Of a stretch of DNA of 64,000 nt, positions 37,568 through 46,348 are shown in pieces. Source of the DNA: Aquabacterium sp. J223 (GTDB lineage: Bacteria > Pseudomonadota > Gammaproteobacteria > Burkholderiales > Burkholderiaceae_C). A program made the translations under genes and the position numbers. The stretch is from contig NZ_CP088297.1 of assembly GCF_024666615.1 (NCBI RefSeq), forward strand, positions 3,948,501 through 4,012,500. The letters are read 5' to 3'. Below the pieces are notes generated by a model, which was not told where the DNA came from, did not search any database, and saw only the letters and a list, made by a program, of their open reading frames with translations. Numbering within the stretch: the first letter of the stretch is position 1; each line of letters opens with the position of its first letter.

Positions 37568-38389
37568 CGGCCGGCCTCCTCGCACAGTTCGAGCACGGCC
37601 GCCGCGACGACGTCGGGCACCTCCAGCGGCGTGAGGTGGCGCGCCCCGGGGATGACCTGCAGCCGTGCCCCGGCGATGCCCTCCTGCAGCGCCTGCGCCA
37701 TGGCCACCGGCGCCGCGTAGTCCTCGTCCCCCCACCAGCACCCGGGTGGGCAGCCGCAGGCCGGCCATCAGCGGGCGGCCGTCGAAGGCACCCAGCATGC
37801 GGCAGCTGGCGACGTAGGCCTGCGGGTCGTTGGCCACGAAGACGTCGATGCACGCCCGGACCACCTCGGGCTCGCGGGCCCGGAAGCCGTCGCTGAACCA
37901 GCGCGTGGTCTGGAAGTCCACGAGCGAGGGCAGGCCCTGGGCCAGCGCCTTGGCCGCGCGGTCTTCCCACTCCCGCGGCGCCGCGGGGCCGTACCAGGCG
38001 GTGGTGTCGACCAGGGCCAGCCCGCTGGCGCGGCCGGGGTGCGTGCCGGCGAACCCGAGGGCGACGCAGCCGCCCATCGAGGCCCCACCGACCACCGCCC
38101 GCTCGACGCCCAGGTGGTCCATCACGTCGCGAAGGTCGTCCGCCATGCGCTGGACGGTGTAGGGCGGATCGCCGCGCCCCGACTCGCCATGGCCACGGGC
38201 GTCGATCGCCAGCAACGCGGCACGGCCGGCCAGGCGCTCGGCCACGGGGTCCCAGAAGCGGCGGTTCATCGCCAGCGAATGCACCAGCGCCACCACGGGC
38301 AGGCCACGGCCCAGGTCACGCGCCTCGTAGGCGATGGGAACGCCGTCGCCGGAAGGCACCCGTCCCGTGGCGACACCATGCATGTTCAT
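37564..38389 (-). pseudogene. Alpha/beta hydrolase (enol-lactonase-like), one frameshift
   Basis: As read, the frame fails after about 220 residues. Removing one base from the C6 run at 37728-37733 (G6 in the coding strand) restores a product of about 274 residues ending exactly on the ATGA overlap with the FAD-subunit gene. The protein has LVHSLAMNRRFWDPVAERL, the nucleophile motif GGASMGGCVAL, the acid in VGDEDYAAP and the base in GARHLTPLE, like 3-oxoadipate enol-lactonase and related ring-cleavage hydrolases. It is first in the molybdenum hydroxylase operon and may hydrolyse the product of that pathway. Start is the ATG at 38389 or 38383. Confidence 0.8.
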
Positions 38390-38619
38390 AGGGCGCGGAT
38401 TCTTCGGTCGCCCGCCGCGCACCGTCCAACGAGAAATTTGCAGGTGGCCGATGAAGTTTGCTCATGTCCACCGGGGCGCCCAGGGGTGCACCCAACAACG
38501 CATGAGCGGGATTGATGTGAGGCAGAGAAATATCTCGTTTGACCCTCGCTGGCGCATCGCACAGCATCGCCGCGCCTGCCCCTTGGCGGGCCGGATCACA
38601 GAGCGCGAGGAGCCGACCG

Positions 38620-39616
38620 ATGAGTACCGTTTCGATCCCCCGCCGGCGCATCGCCCTGATCGCCGGCACGGCATGGCTGGCCGCACCGGCCTTCGTGGCG
38701 GCCGCCACCGCGGACGACTACCCCAACCGGCCGATCCGGGTGCTGGTGCCCTTCGCGCCGGGCGGGGTGGTGGACGTCACGGCCCGGCTGCTGACGCAGA
38801 AGCTCACCGAGCGGCTGGGCTGGACCTTCGTCGTCGACAACCGGCCCGGCGCCGGGGGCACGATCGCGGTGTCGCAGGCGGCCAAGGCCACGCCGGACGG
38901 CTACACGCTGCTGACCGCCCACACCGGCGAGTTCGCGGTCAACCCGGCGCTGATGCCCAACATCACCTACGACCTCGACCGCGACTTCGCGCCGATCACC
39001 ATGATCAGCGACACGCCGATGCTGATCGTCGCCAACGCGAAGGAGCCGTACAACACCCTCCCCGAACTGATTGCGGCGGCCAAGAAGGACCCCGGCAAGC
39101 TGTCCTTCTCGTCGCCCGGCAACGGCAGCGTGAACCACCTGGCGGGGGAGTGGTTCTCGCTCGAGTCCGGCGCGAAGCTGACGCACATCCCCTACAAGGG
39201 CGGCGCGCCGGCGGTGGCGGCGGTGGCGTCGGGCGAGGTCCAGCTGGGCGTCGTCGCGGTGCCCGCCGTCATCCCCCCACCTGCAGTCCAACCGCGTGAA
39301 GGTGCTCGGCCTCACCACCGCCCGGCGCGCCGCGTACAACGGCAGCTGGGTCACCGCCAACGAGGCGGGCGTGCGCAACGTGGACGCCTCGAACTGGGTG
39401 GGCCTGTTCGCGCCGAAGGGCGTGCCCGCCGAGGTGCTGGCCAAGCTGCACGCCGAGGTGGCCCGGACGCTGCAGGACCCGGAGGTCCGCAAGCGCTTCG
39501 CCGAGGCCGGCGCGGAGGTCGGCGGCATGTCCTCGACGGCGTTCGCCGACCGCATCCGCCGGGACGTGGCGCGCTACAAGGAAGTCGTCACCAAGGGCGG
39601 CATCCGCATCGATTGA
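38620..39616 (+). pseudogene. Bug-family periplasmic receptor, one frameshift
   Basis: The first 220 residues read normally: a signal peptide with a twin-arginine-like PRRRIAL start, then DDYPNRPIRVLVPFAPGG and VDNRPGAGG. Translation then breaks at the C6 run 39273-39278. Dropping one C continues the family sequence (VIPHLQSNRVKVLGLTTARR) to the stop at 39614-39616, about 331 residues in all, normal for the family. GAGGAG 7 bases before the ATG supports the start. The stop is one base away from the stop of the convergent lysR gene. No membrane partners nearby. Confidence 0.85.
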
Positions 39617-39617
39617 C

Positions 39618-40520
39618 TCAGCGTGCGGAGGTCTTGGAAAAGTGCGCCAGCAGCCAACGCTTGAACAGCTGCACCTTGGGCAGTGCCGACCGCTCGGGCC
39701 GACTGAGCAGCTGGTAGGCGGCCGGGGAGGCGCAGCGCAGCGCGAACGGCGCCACGAGCCGGCCGCGGGCCAGGTCGTCGTGGACCAGCACCGAGCGCCC
39801 GATGCCGACGCCCAGCCCGTCCAGGATCGAGTTCAGCGAGAAGGAGACCGTCTCGCAATAGATCTCGCTGGCGAACCGGTCCACGCGCGCACCCGCCTGA
39901 TCCAGCCACACCGTCCAGTCGTCCGTGATGATCGGCGACACGGTCCGCACGATGGGGTAGTGGCACAGGTCCTGCGGCGTGCGCAGCGGCGGGCCGCCGC
40001 TCAGCAGCCCGGGCGTGCAGACGGGAAAGATCTCCTCGTCGACGATGCGTTGCGCGTCGAAGTCGCGCCACTCGTCGGCGCCATGCCAGATGGCGACGTC
40101 GAAGTCGCGCTGCTCCAGCCGGTCCGTCGGCGACAGGGGCGTGAGGCGCAGCTCGATGTGCGGGTGCTGGCGCCGGAACTCGTGCAGCGCCGGCGACAGG
40201 CACTTGGCGGAGAAGGCGAACAGCGCCGCGATCGTCAGGCGGTTGTCGTGTACCGAGGACACGCTTTCGGTGGCCGCCGCGATCTGGGCCAGGGCCGGCC
40301 GGATGCACTCCAGGTAGGTGCGGCCCTCGTCGGTGAGGCGGGTGGCGCTCTGCTTGCGCGTGAAGAGCTGCACCGACAGGATGGTCTCCAGCTCCTTGAT
40401 GCGGTGGCTCACCGCCGTCTGGGTGAGCTTGAGCTCGCCGGCGGCCCGGGTGAAGCTTTGAAGGCGTGCCGTGGCCTCGAAGGCCAGCAGCGCGCTGAGA
40501 GGTGGCAAGGCTCTTCGCAT
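39618..40520 (-). CDS. LysR-family regulator (GcvA-like)
   Basis: A 300-residue LysR protein with a GcvA-like start (LPPLSALLAFEATARLQSFTRAAGELKLTQTAVSHRI, residues about 5-42, cited for location) and effector domain. It is divergent, across only 47 bases, from a solute-binding-protein gene, and it converges with the Bug receptor gene. Control of the divergent gene is the default expectation. Effector unknown. Confidence 0.9.
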   Translation of the reverse strand: MRRALPPLSALLAFEATARLQSFTRAAGELKLTQTAVSHRIKELETILSVQLFTRKQSATRLTDEGRTYLECIRPALAQIAAATESVSSVHDNRLTIAALFAFSAKCLSPALHEFRRQHPHIELRLTPLSPTDRLEQRDFDVAIWHGADEWRDFDAQRIVDEEIFPVCTPGLLSGGPPLRTPQDLCHYPIVRTVSPIITDDWTVWLDQAGARVDRFASEIYCETVSFSLNSILDGLGVGIGRSVLVHDDLARGRLVAPFALRCASPAAYQLLSRPERSALPKVQLFKRWLLAHFSKTSAR

Positions 40521-40567
40521 GCGCGGACTGTAGTGCCGGGGCGACGGCCGAACGAATGAGGACCGAC

Positions 40568-41296
40568 ATGGACGCCGACCTTGTGCGGCAGATCGCGCCG
40601 AAGGGCGTGCTGCGCGCCTCCATCAACCTCAGCAACCGTGTGCTGGCCTCGCCGGGCGAGGCGGGCGGCGACCCCCGCGGGGTGTCCGTCGACCTCGCGC
40701 GGGCGCTCGCCGGGCGCCTGGGGCTGGCGCTGCAGCCGATCACCTTCGACGGCGCGGGGCGGTCCGTCGAAGCGGTGGCGGCCGGGGACGCCGACATCGG
40801 CTTCTTCGCCCTCGACCCTGCGCGGGCCGCGCAGCTGACGTTCACGGCGCCCTACGTGCTGATCGAGGGCGCGTACCTGGTGCGCCAGCCCGATGCGCTG
40901 CTCAGCGCCGACGAGGTGGACCAGGTCGGCCATCGGGTGGTCGTGGTCAAGGGCACCGCCTACGACCTGCACCTGACGCGCACGCTGCGCCACGCGACCC
41001 TGGTGCGGACCGCCACGACGTCGGCGGCCCTGGACGAGTTTCTCGACACCGGCGCGCATGTCGTCGCGGGCGTCCGCCAGCAGTTGGAGGCGGACTGCCG
41101 GCGGGTCACGGGCCTTCGCCTGCTCGCCGGTTGCTTCATGACCATCCAGCAGGCCATGGCCCTGCCGGCGAGCCGCAGCGACGCCGCGGTCGCGGTGGTG
41201 CGGCAGTTCCTCGAGGACATGAAGGCGGACGGGTTCGTCGCCCGCGCCCTGGCCCGCCATGGCATTTCGGGCGCCGTCGTGGCGCCTTTGGCATGA
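40568..41296 (+). CDS. Solute-binding protein family 3, without signal peptide
   Basis: A 242-residue protein with the amino-acid-binding SBP family 3 fold (LRASINLSNRVLA, GVSVDLARALAGRLGL, AGDADIGFFALDPARA). The ATG at 40568 follows GAGG by 6 bases. No signal peptide precedes the domain from this or any nearby in-frame start, so the product is probably cytoplasmic or the protein has changed role, for example as a ligand sensor or an enzyme-like derivative. Followed by a RidA gene. Confidence 0.8.
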   Translation: MDADLVRQIAPKGVLRASINLSNRVLASPGEAGGDPRGVSVDLARALAGRLGLALQPITFDGAGRSVEAVAAGDADIGFFALDPARAAQLTFTAPYVLIEGAYLVRQPDALLSADEVDQVGHRVVVVKGTAYDLHLTRTLRHATLVRTATTSAALDEFLDTGAHVVAGVRQQLEADCRRVTGLRLLAGCFMTIQQAMALPASRSDAAVAVVRQFLEDMKADGFVARALARHGISGAVVAPLA

Positions 41297-41366
41297 CAGC
41301 TTCCAGCCGCCGCGGCGGTCCCCGCGTCCGGGGCACCGCGGCCCAAGGCCACCCACAGGAGACCGC

Positions 41367-41770
41367 ATGAACGCGCCGCAACTCATCTTCTCGCCCGCCG
41401 GGATGGCGCCCCCAGGGGGCACTACAGCCATGCGGCGGTCGGGGCCGGCCTGGTGTTCGTCTCGGGCCAGTTGCCGATCGCCGAGGACGGCACGGTGCTC
41501 AACGAAGCGGCGTTCGAGGTACAGGCCCGACGCGTCTTGGCCAACGTCGCCGCGGCCCTGGCCGGCGCCCAGAGCGGCATCGGCCAGCTGCTGCAGGTCC
41601 GGGTCTACCTGGTCGATCTCGGCCAGTGGCCGGCGTTCAACCAGCTCTACGAGGCCTGGGCCGGCCCGGCCCGGCCGGCCCGCGCCGTGGTGCCGGTGCC
41701 GGCGCTGCACTACGGCTGCGCGTTGGAGATCGAGGCCGTCGCACTGCGACAAGCCGGCCCGAGCACCTGA
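41367..41770 (+). pseudogene. RidA-family enamine/imine deaminase, one frameshift
   Basis: The N-terminus (MNAPQLIFSPAGMAPP) and the remainder (GHYSHAAVGAGLVFVSGQLPI onward, VPVPALHYGCALEIEAVAL) lie in different frames. Adding one base to the C5 run 41409-41413 or the G5 run 41415-41419 joins them into about 134 residues, the usual RidA length. The catalytic arginine expected near the C-terminus (normally RxxxV/PVxxLP) is in RAVVPVPAL. RidA proteins hydrolyse reactive enamine or imine intermediates. The frameshift falls inside the hairpin GCCCCC-A-GGGGGC. Confidence 0.8.
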
Positions 41771-41774
41771 AGCG

Positions 41775-41784
41775 CTGCATGCAG
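41775..41784. promoter_or_regulatory. Candidate GntR operator, distal decamer
   Basis: CTGCATGCAG is a perfect 10-base palindrome just after the RidA stop. It differs by one base from the decamer at 41851-41860. Confidence 0.45.
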
Positions 41785-41850
41785 CCGATGGCCTGCGCAA
41801 CGATGCGTAGGCCCAGGAAAGAGGGTTAACACCATATTCGTTGCGGCAGG

Positions 41851-41860
41851 CTGCATACAG
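41851..41860. promoter_or_regulatory. Candidate GntR operator, proximal decamer
   Basis: CTGCATACAG lies 10 bases before the gntR ATG and matches the distal decamer at nine of ten positions, 76 bases away centre to centre. A pair of this kind at its own promoter suggests autoregulation. Confidence 0.45.
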
Positions 41861-41869
41861 ACTGTCCCA

Positions 41870-42601
41870 ATGGACGCCGCCATCCCGCACGAACAACGGG
41901 CCTACATCGAGCTTCGTGATCTGCTCTTGCGCGGGGAGTTGGCGCCCGGAGACCGGCTCAGCGAGGTCCGGTTGGCGGAGCGGCTCGGCATGTCGCGTAC
42001 CCCGATCCGATGGGCTCTCATGGAGCTGGAGCACACCGGTCTGGTGGACACCGGTCCCACCGGCGGCTTCGTGGCCCGGTCCTTCACGCCGCAGGACGTG
42101 GAGGACGCGATGACGCTTCGCGGCAGCCTCGAGGGCCTTGCCGCGCGATTGGCCGCGGAGAGGGGCGTCGAGAGCACGGCACTGCTCAAGATGCGGGGCT
42201 TGCTGCGCGATGGCCTCGGGTTGTTGTCTTCCGAACCGCCAGCGCCCGAGCATCAGCGCGCGTACGCGGCGCTGAACGAGGCGTTCCATGCGCTCATCGT
42301 GCAGGCCAGTGGCAGCGAAGCGCTGCGCCGGGCGATCGAGAACAACAACCGCCTGCCCTTCGCCGGACCGAGCGCGATGCTGCCTGTCGACGCCAGCGCG
42401 CCGGACCAGCTCTTCTGGCTGCGCACGTCTCATTCGCAGCACCAGGCACTCGTCGAAGCAATCGAAGGGCGCGAAGGCACGCGGGCCCAGGCCATCGCCG
42501 AGGAGCACGCGCGCATCGGTCGACGCACGTTGAGGCGTGCGCTGAAGAGCCCGGCGCAGCTTCGAGCGCTTTGGCCCGCGCTTGCCCACGGCATGCCTTA
42601 G
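41870..42601 (+). CDS. GntR-family regulator, FCD (FadR/VanR) subfamily
   Basis: A 243-residue GntR protein. The winged helix is at residues about 8-70 (LSEVRLAERLGMSRTPIRWAL) and the helical FCD effector domain follows (ALNEAFHALIVQASGSEAL, HQALVEAIEGREG). It precedes a Bug receptor and a phthalate-dioxygenase-like Rieske oxygenase on the same strand, so it probably controls them in response to an aromatic acid, as VanR does for vanillate genes. Confidence 0.92.
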   Translation: MDAAIPHEQRAYIELRDLLLRGELAPGDRLSEVRLAERLGMSRTPIRWALMELEHTGLVDTGPTGGFVARSFTPQDVEDAMTLRGSLEGLAARLAAERGVESTALLKMRGLLRDGLGLLSSEPPAPEHQRAYAALNEAFHALIVQASGSEALRRAIENNNRLPFAGPSAMLPVDASAPDQLFWLRTSHSQHQALVEAIEGREGTRAQAIAEEHARIGRRTLRRALKSPAQLRALWPALAHGMP

Positions 42602-42640
42602 CCGAGGCGCTTCAACTCCCCACCCTCGCAAGGAACCTCC

Positions 42641-43603
42641 ATGTTGACGAGACGGCACCTCCTGGCCGGGGCTGGGGCCACCCTGGCCGGCCCTCACCTG
42701 CTCGCACAGCCCCGCTTCCCGAGCGCGCCGATCACGCTGTACTGCCCCTGGCCCGCCGGTGGCGGGGCCGACGCCCAGCTGCGCGGCCTGGCACGCATCG
42801 CGGGAGGCCTCCTGGGCCAGCCCGTGCTCGTCGAGAACCGCCCCGGCGCGGCCGGGTCGTTCGGCGCGGCGGCATTGATGAAGGTGCGGGCCGACGGCTA
42901 CACGCTGTCGCAGTCCCACAACGCCGTCCTGCGACAGCCCTTCATCGCGCCGACGCCGTACGACCCGGTCAAGGACTTCACCTACCTCCTGGGCGTGTCG
43001 GACAACCCGTTTGGCATCGTCGTCCGAGCCGACGCGCCATGGCGCACGGTCGAGGACTTCATCGAGCATGCCCGCCGTCAACCAAACACGGTATCGCTGG
43101 CCGTCCCTGGTAAGGCATCGCCGGGGCACCTGGTAGGCGACCAGATCGCCGCCCAACGCAAGATCGACTGGACGGTCGTGCCGTTCAAGGGAACAGCCGA
43201 AAGCATGCAGCAGTTGCTCGGCGGTCACGTGACGGCCGCCATCGAGAGCACCGGATGGGTGCCGCACGTGGACGCCGGGCGGCTCAGGCTCCTGGCGGTG
43301 GTGGGGCGGCGCCGGCTGCGCAAGTACCCCCAGGTGCCCACGCTGATCGAGTCGGGCATCGACGCGTCGGACCACTCCCCCTGGGGCATCGTCGGCCCGG
43401 CGGGCATGGAGCCGACCGTGGTGCGAACCCTGCACGATGCGTTCAAGGCGTCGATGGAGTCGCCGGACTTCGTGCAGCTGCTGGCGAGTCTTGCGCAGGA
43501 GCCGCTGTACATGAGCGGCGAGGAGTACCGGCGCTACGTCGTGGAGGTGCTGCCTCAGCTCAAAGCCATCGTCGACCGCTACAACCTCAAGGCAACCGCC
43601 TAG
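42641..43603 (+). CDS. Bug-family periplasmic receptor
   Basis: A 320-residue receptor with a signal peptide (MLTRRHLLAGAGATLAGPHLLA, twin-arginine-like RRHLLAG) and the family motifs ITLYCPWPAGGGADAQLR, VENRPGAAGSFGA and GYTLSQSHNA. AAGGAACC lies before the ATG. It ends 2 bases before the Rieske oxygenase ATG, so the two are co-transcribed and the bound ligand is probably the oxygenase substrate or a relative. Confidence 0.92.
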   Translation: MLTRRHLLAGAGATLAGPHLLAQPRFPSAPITLYCPWPAGGGADAQLRGLARIAGGLLGQPVLVENRPGAAGSFGAAALMKVRADGYTLSQSHNAVLRQPFIAPTPYDPVKDFTYLLGVSDNPFGIVVRADAPWRTVEDFIEHARRQPNTVSLAVPGKASPGHLVGDQIAAQRKIDWTVVPFKGTAESMQQLLGGHVTAAIESTGWVPHVDAGRLRLLAVVGRRRLRKYPQVPTLIESGIDASDHSPWGIVGPAGMEPTVVRTLHDAFKASMESPDFVQLLASLAQEPLYMSGEEYRRYVVEVLPQLKAIVDRYNLKATA

Positions 43604-43605
43604 CC

Positions 43606-44727
43606 ATGCTGACCCCGGACAAGAACCGACTGCTCACCGACGCCATGCCCGGCTCGCCGGCCGGACGGGTGTTCCGAAGCTACTGGCTGCCCATCGCGAT
43701 GCCGGAACAACTCGCCCGGCGCAATCCGATGCCCGTCCAAGTGCTCGGCGAGCGACTCGCGCTGTTCCGCGACCGCAGCGGCCAGCTCGGGCTCGTGGAC
43801 GACCGGTGCGCCCACCGGGGCACCTCGCTGTCGGCCGGCGACGAGCACCTCAAGACCAGCGGCCGCGTGGACGACGACGGCGTGCGCTGCCCGTACCACG
43901 GCTGGCTGTACGACCGCACCGGCCAGTGCCGTCAACAGCCGGGGGAAGCGCCTGGGCGAGACTTCTCGCAGCGCATCCGCATCAAGGCCTACCCGGTGAT
44001 GGAGCGACACGGCTTTGTCTGGGCCTACATGGGCCCGGGCGATGCGCCCGAGCTGCCGGACTGGGATGTGCTCGCCCGGCAGGACGGGCTGCGCATCAAC
44101 GCCCTCGGCACTTGGCCGTGCAACTACTTCCAGGTGCTGGAGAACATGGTCGACCCGGTCCACGTGTCCGTGCTGCACCTCGAGACCGACTTCGACCAGG
44201 ACCGCTTCCGCGCGATGCCGACGCTGCGGGTCGAAACGACACGCTGGGGCCTGAAGACGGTCGCCGGTCGGCCCGGCTACGAGCGCGAGGTGGAGTTCCT
44301 CATGCCGGGCGGGGTCCGGCTGGGCGTGCCGATGAAGCGACCGCTGGCGCTTGCCTTCTGGGTCGTGCCCGTGTCCGACACGCTGACCGCCTCCTTCCAC
44401 ACCTACTTCATGCCCCTGCCGGAGGACATCGACGACGCCGAGCGCGCCCGCTGCCGGGAGCAGCTCGAGGCCTTCGTCTACGAGCTGGACCAGCGGGACC
44501 CGCTGACCGCGGCGACGAAGGTGAACGCGCAGGACAAGTTCGCCTGCTACAGCCAGGGCGAGGTGGCGGACCGCTCCCTCGAGAACCTCGGCGGCACGGA
44601 CGCCGGCGTGGCACTGCTTCGGCGGACCTTCTTCACCGCCATCGACGACGTCCAGTCGGGACGCGATCCGCGCGGTGTGGTGCGTGAGCCCGGGCTCGGC
44701 ATGGTGCGATTCGAGAACGTCTTCTGA
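43606..44727 (+). CDS. Rieske oxygenase alpha subunit, phthalate 4,5-dioxygenase-like
   Basis: A 373-residue Rieske oxygenase of the phthalate 4,5-dioxygenase type (start MLTPDKNRLLTDAMPGSPAG). The cluster ligands are Cys68-x-His70 and Cys95-x2-His98, with a somewhat long spacer. The catalytic iron is bound by His186 and His191, with the bridging Asp183, in MVDPVHVSVLH. A reductase gene is expected as partner but none lies in the window. It would hydroxylate or demethylate an aromatic acid taken up with help of the upstream Bug receptor. Confidence 0.9.
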   Translation: MLTPDKNRLLTDAMPGSPAGRVFRSYWLPIAMPEQLARRNPMPVQVLGERLALFRDRSGQLGLVDDRCAHRGTSLSAGDEHLKTSGRVDDDGVRCPYHGWLYDRTGQCRQQPGEAPGRDFSQRIRIKAYPVMERHGFVWAYMGPGDAPELPDWDVLARQDGLRINALGTWPCNYFQVLENMVDPVHVSVLHLETDFDQDRFRAMPTLRVETTRWGLKTVAGRPGYEREVEFLMPGGVRLGVPMKRPLALAFWVVPVSDTLTASFHTYFMPLPEDIDDAERARCREQLEAFVYELDQRDPLTAATKVNAQDKFACYSQGEVADRSLENLGGTDAGVALLRRTFFTAIDDVQSGRDPRGVVREPGLGMVRFENVF

Positions 44728-44734
44728 CGCCGTG

Positions 44735-46300
44735 CTACTCCGTGGCGTCCGCATTGGCGGCGCGCAACGGATCGGACACCTCCATCCAATCCAGTTCGTT
44801 CTCCAGCGTGTGGAAGGCGTCGTCGCCGATCTCGCCCCGATCGCGCAGCGACAGCAGCGCCTCCGCGCCGCCTGCACGGCGGCGCGGTAGCTGACCTCGT
44901 AGTCGGCGGCGAACGCGGCATGGGGCCCGTCGGCGTGCTGCAGCCGGCCGAGCCGGATCTTCAGCGCCTTGCGCACGGCCTCGGCGGCCGGTGACCCTTC
45001 CGGCACACGGCTCCGGGCGGTGTCCAGCAGGTGCCGCCGGGCGGCCTCCTCCTCGCGCGCCACCGGATCGCCGTCCCGCAGGTCGAGGGCGCGCAGCAGC
45101 GGCTTGAGCGTCAGCCCCTGGATCAGCAGCGTGCCCAGCACGACGAGGAAGGCGGTCAACACGATCAGGTCCCGCATGGGGAAGGCCGGCGGCAGGGCCA
45201 GCGCCGCCGCCAGCGTCACGATGCCGCGCATGCCGGCCCACGAGATCACCAACCCGCTGCCCACCGTCGGACGCAGCATCGGCCGCGGCGGATGGAACCC
45301 GTGCCGCTCGTTGCGCCAGCGGACGGCCGCGTTGAAGGACATGTGCCAGGCCACGCGCACGACGATGACCGTCGCCAGCACCGCCACGGCGACGAGCAGG
45401 TACTGGTCGCGCGCCTGCGGCGCCAGCTCCACCAGGATCGGACGGATCTGCAGGCCGATGAAGATGAACGCGAAGATGTTCAGCGCGAAGACCACCGTGG
45501 CCCACACCGCGTTGGTCGGAATGCGGATGCGGCCCGGCACCCGCGCCGGCGCGAGGCGCCCCAGGGTCATCGCGAAGCACACGGTCGTCAGCACCCCGGA
45601 CAGGCCGATGTGCTCGGCCAACAGCCACACGGTGAAGGTGCTCACGAACTGCAGGATGATGGCCGTGGGAATGTGCTGAACGCGTTCGAGCATCCGCTCC
45701 ACCAGCCAGCCCATCGCGGGCCCGGCCACCAGGCTGCCCAGCACGCCGAGCAGGAAGGTCGGCGCCACCTCCTGCACGGTGAACCCGCCGGCGGCGACGG
45801 CGCCCACGGCCAGGCGGTAGATCAGCAGCGCCGTGGCGTCGTTGAGCAGGCTCTCGCCTTCCAGGATGCCGAGGATGCGCTGCGGTGGGCGCAGCGGGCG
45901 CAGCACGGCGGTGGCGGCCACGGCGTCGGGCGGTGCCACGACGGCGCCCAACGCGACGGCCGCGGCCCAGGGCAGGCCGGGCACCAGGGCGTGTGCGACG
46001 ACGGCCACCGCCGCGGTGGTGAGGCCCACCGCCACCACCGTCAGGCTCAACAGCGGCGCCCAGTTGTCGCGCAGATCGCGCAACGAGGCGTCGTAGCCGG
46101 CGTCGACGAGGATGGGGGGCCACGAACAGCGCCAGCACGAGCTCCGGCGGCAGGACCAGGCTCGGCGCCCCAGGCACCAGCGCGAGCAGCGCGCCGCCGA
46201 CCGCCAGGAACACCGGATACGGCGCGCCGGCGCGGCGCGCAAGGGCCGCCAGCACCACCGCGGCACCGAACAGGGCCAGGATCTGCTCGAGGTCTTCCAC
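44735..46300 (-). pseudogene. CPA1-family Na+/H+ antiporter, two frameshifts
   Basis: Three pieces in two frames add up to one antiporter of about 521 residues. The first 60 residues (GTG start at 46300, EQILALFGAAVVLAALARR) continue in another frame after the G6 run 46114-46119, where one base is extra (FVAPILVDAGYDASLRDL). The last 45 residues return to the first frame near 44863, where one C is missing, and end LENELDWMEVSDPLRAANADATE at 44735. The core has about 12 hydrophobic helices and the family motif GILEGESLLNDATALLIYR. It exports protons or sodium across the inner membrane. Converges with the Rieske gene 8 bases away. Confidence 0.82.
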
Positions 46301-46348
46301 TGCGCGAAGTATGGCGGCAGGGCAGCGCCCGACGCAGCGGTGCGGCGG

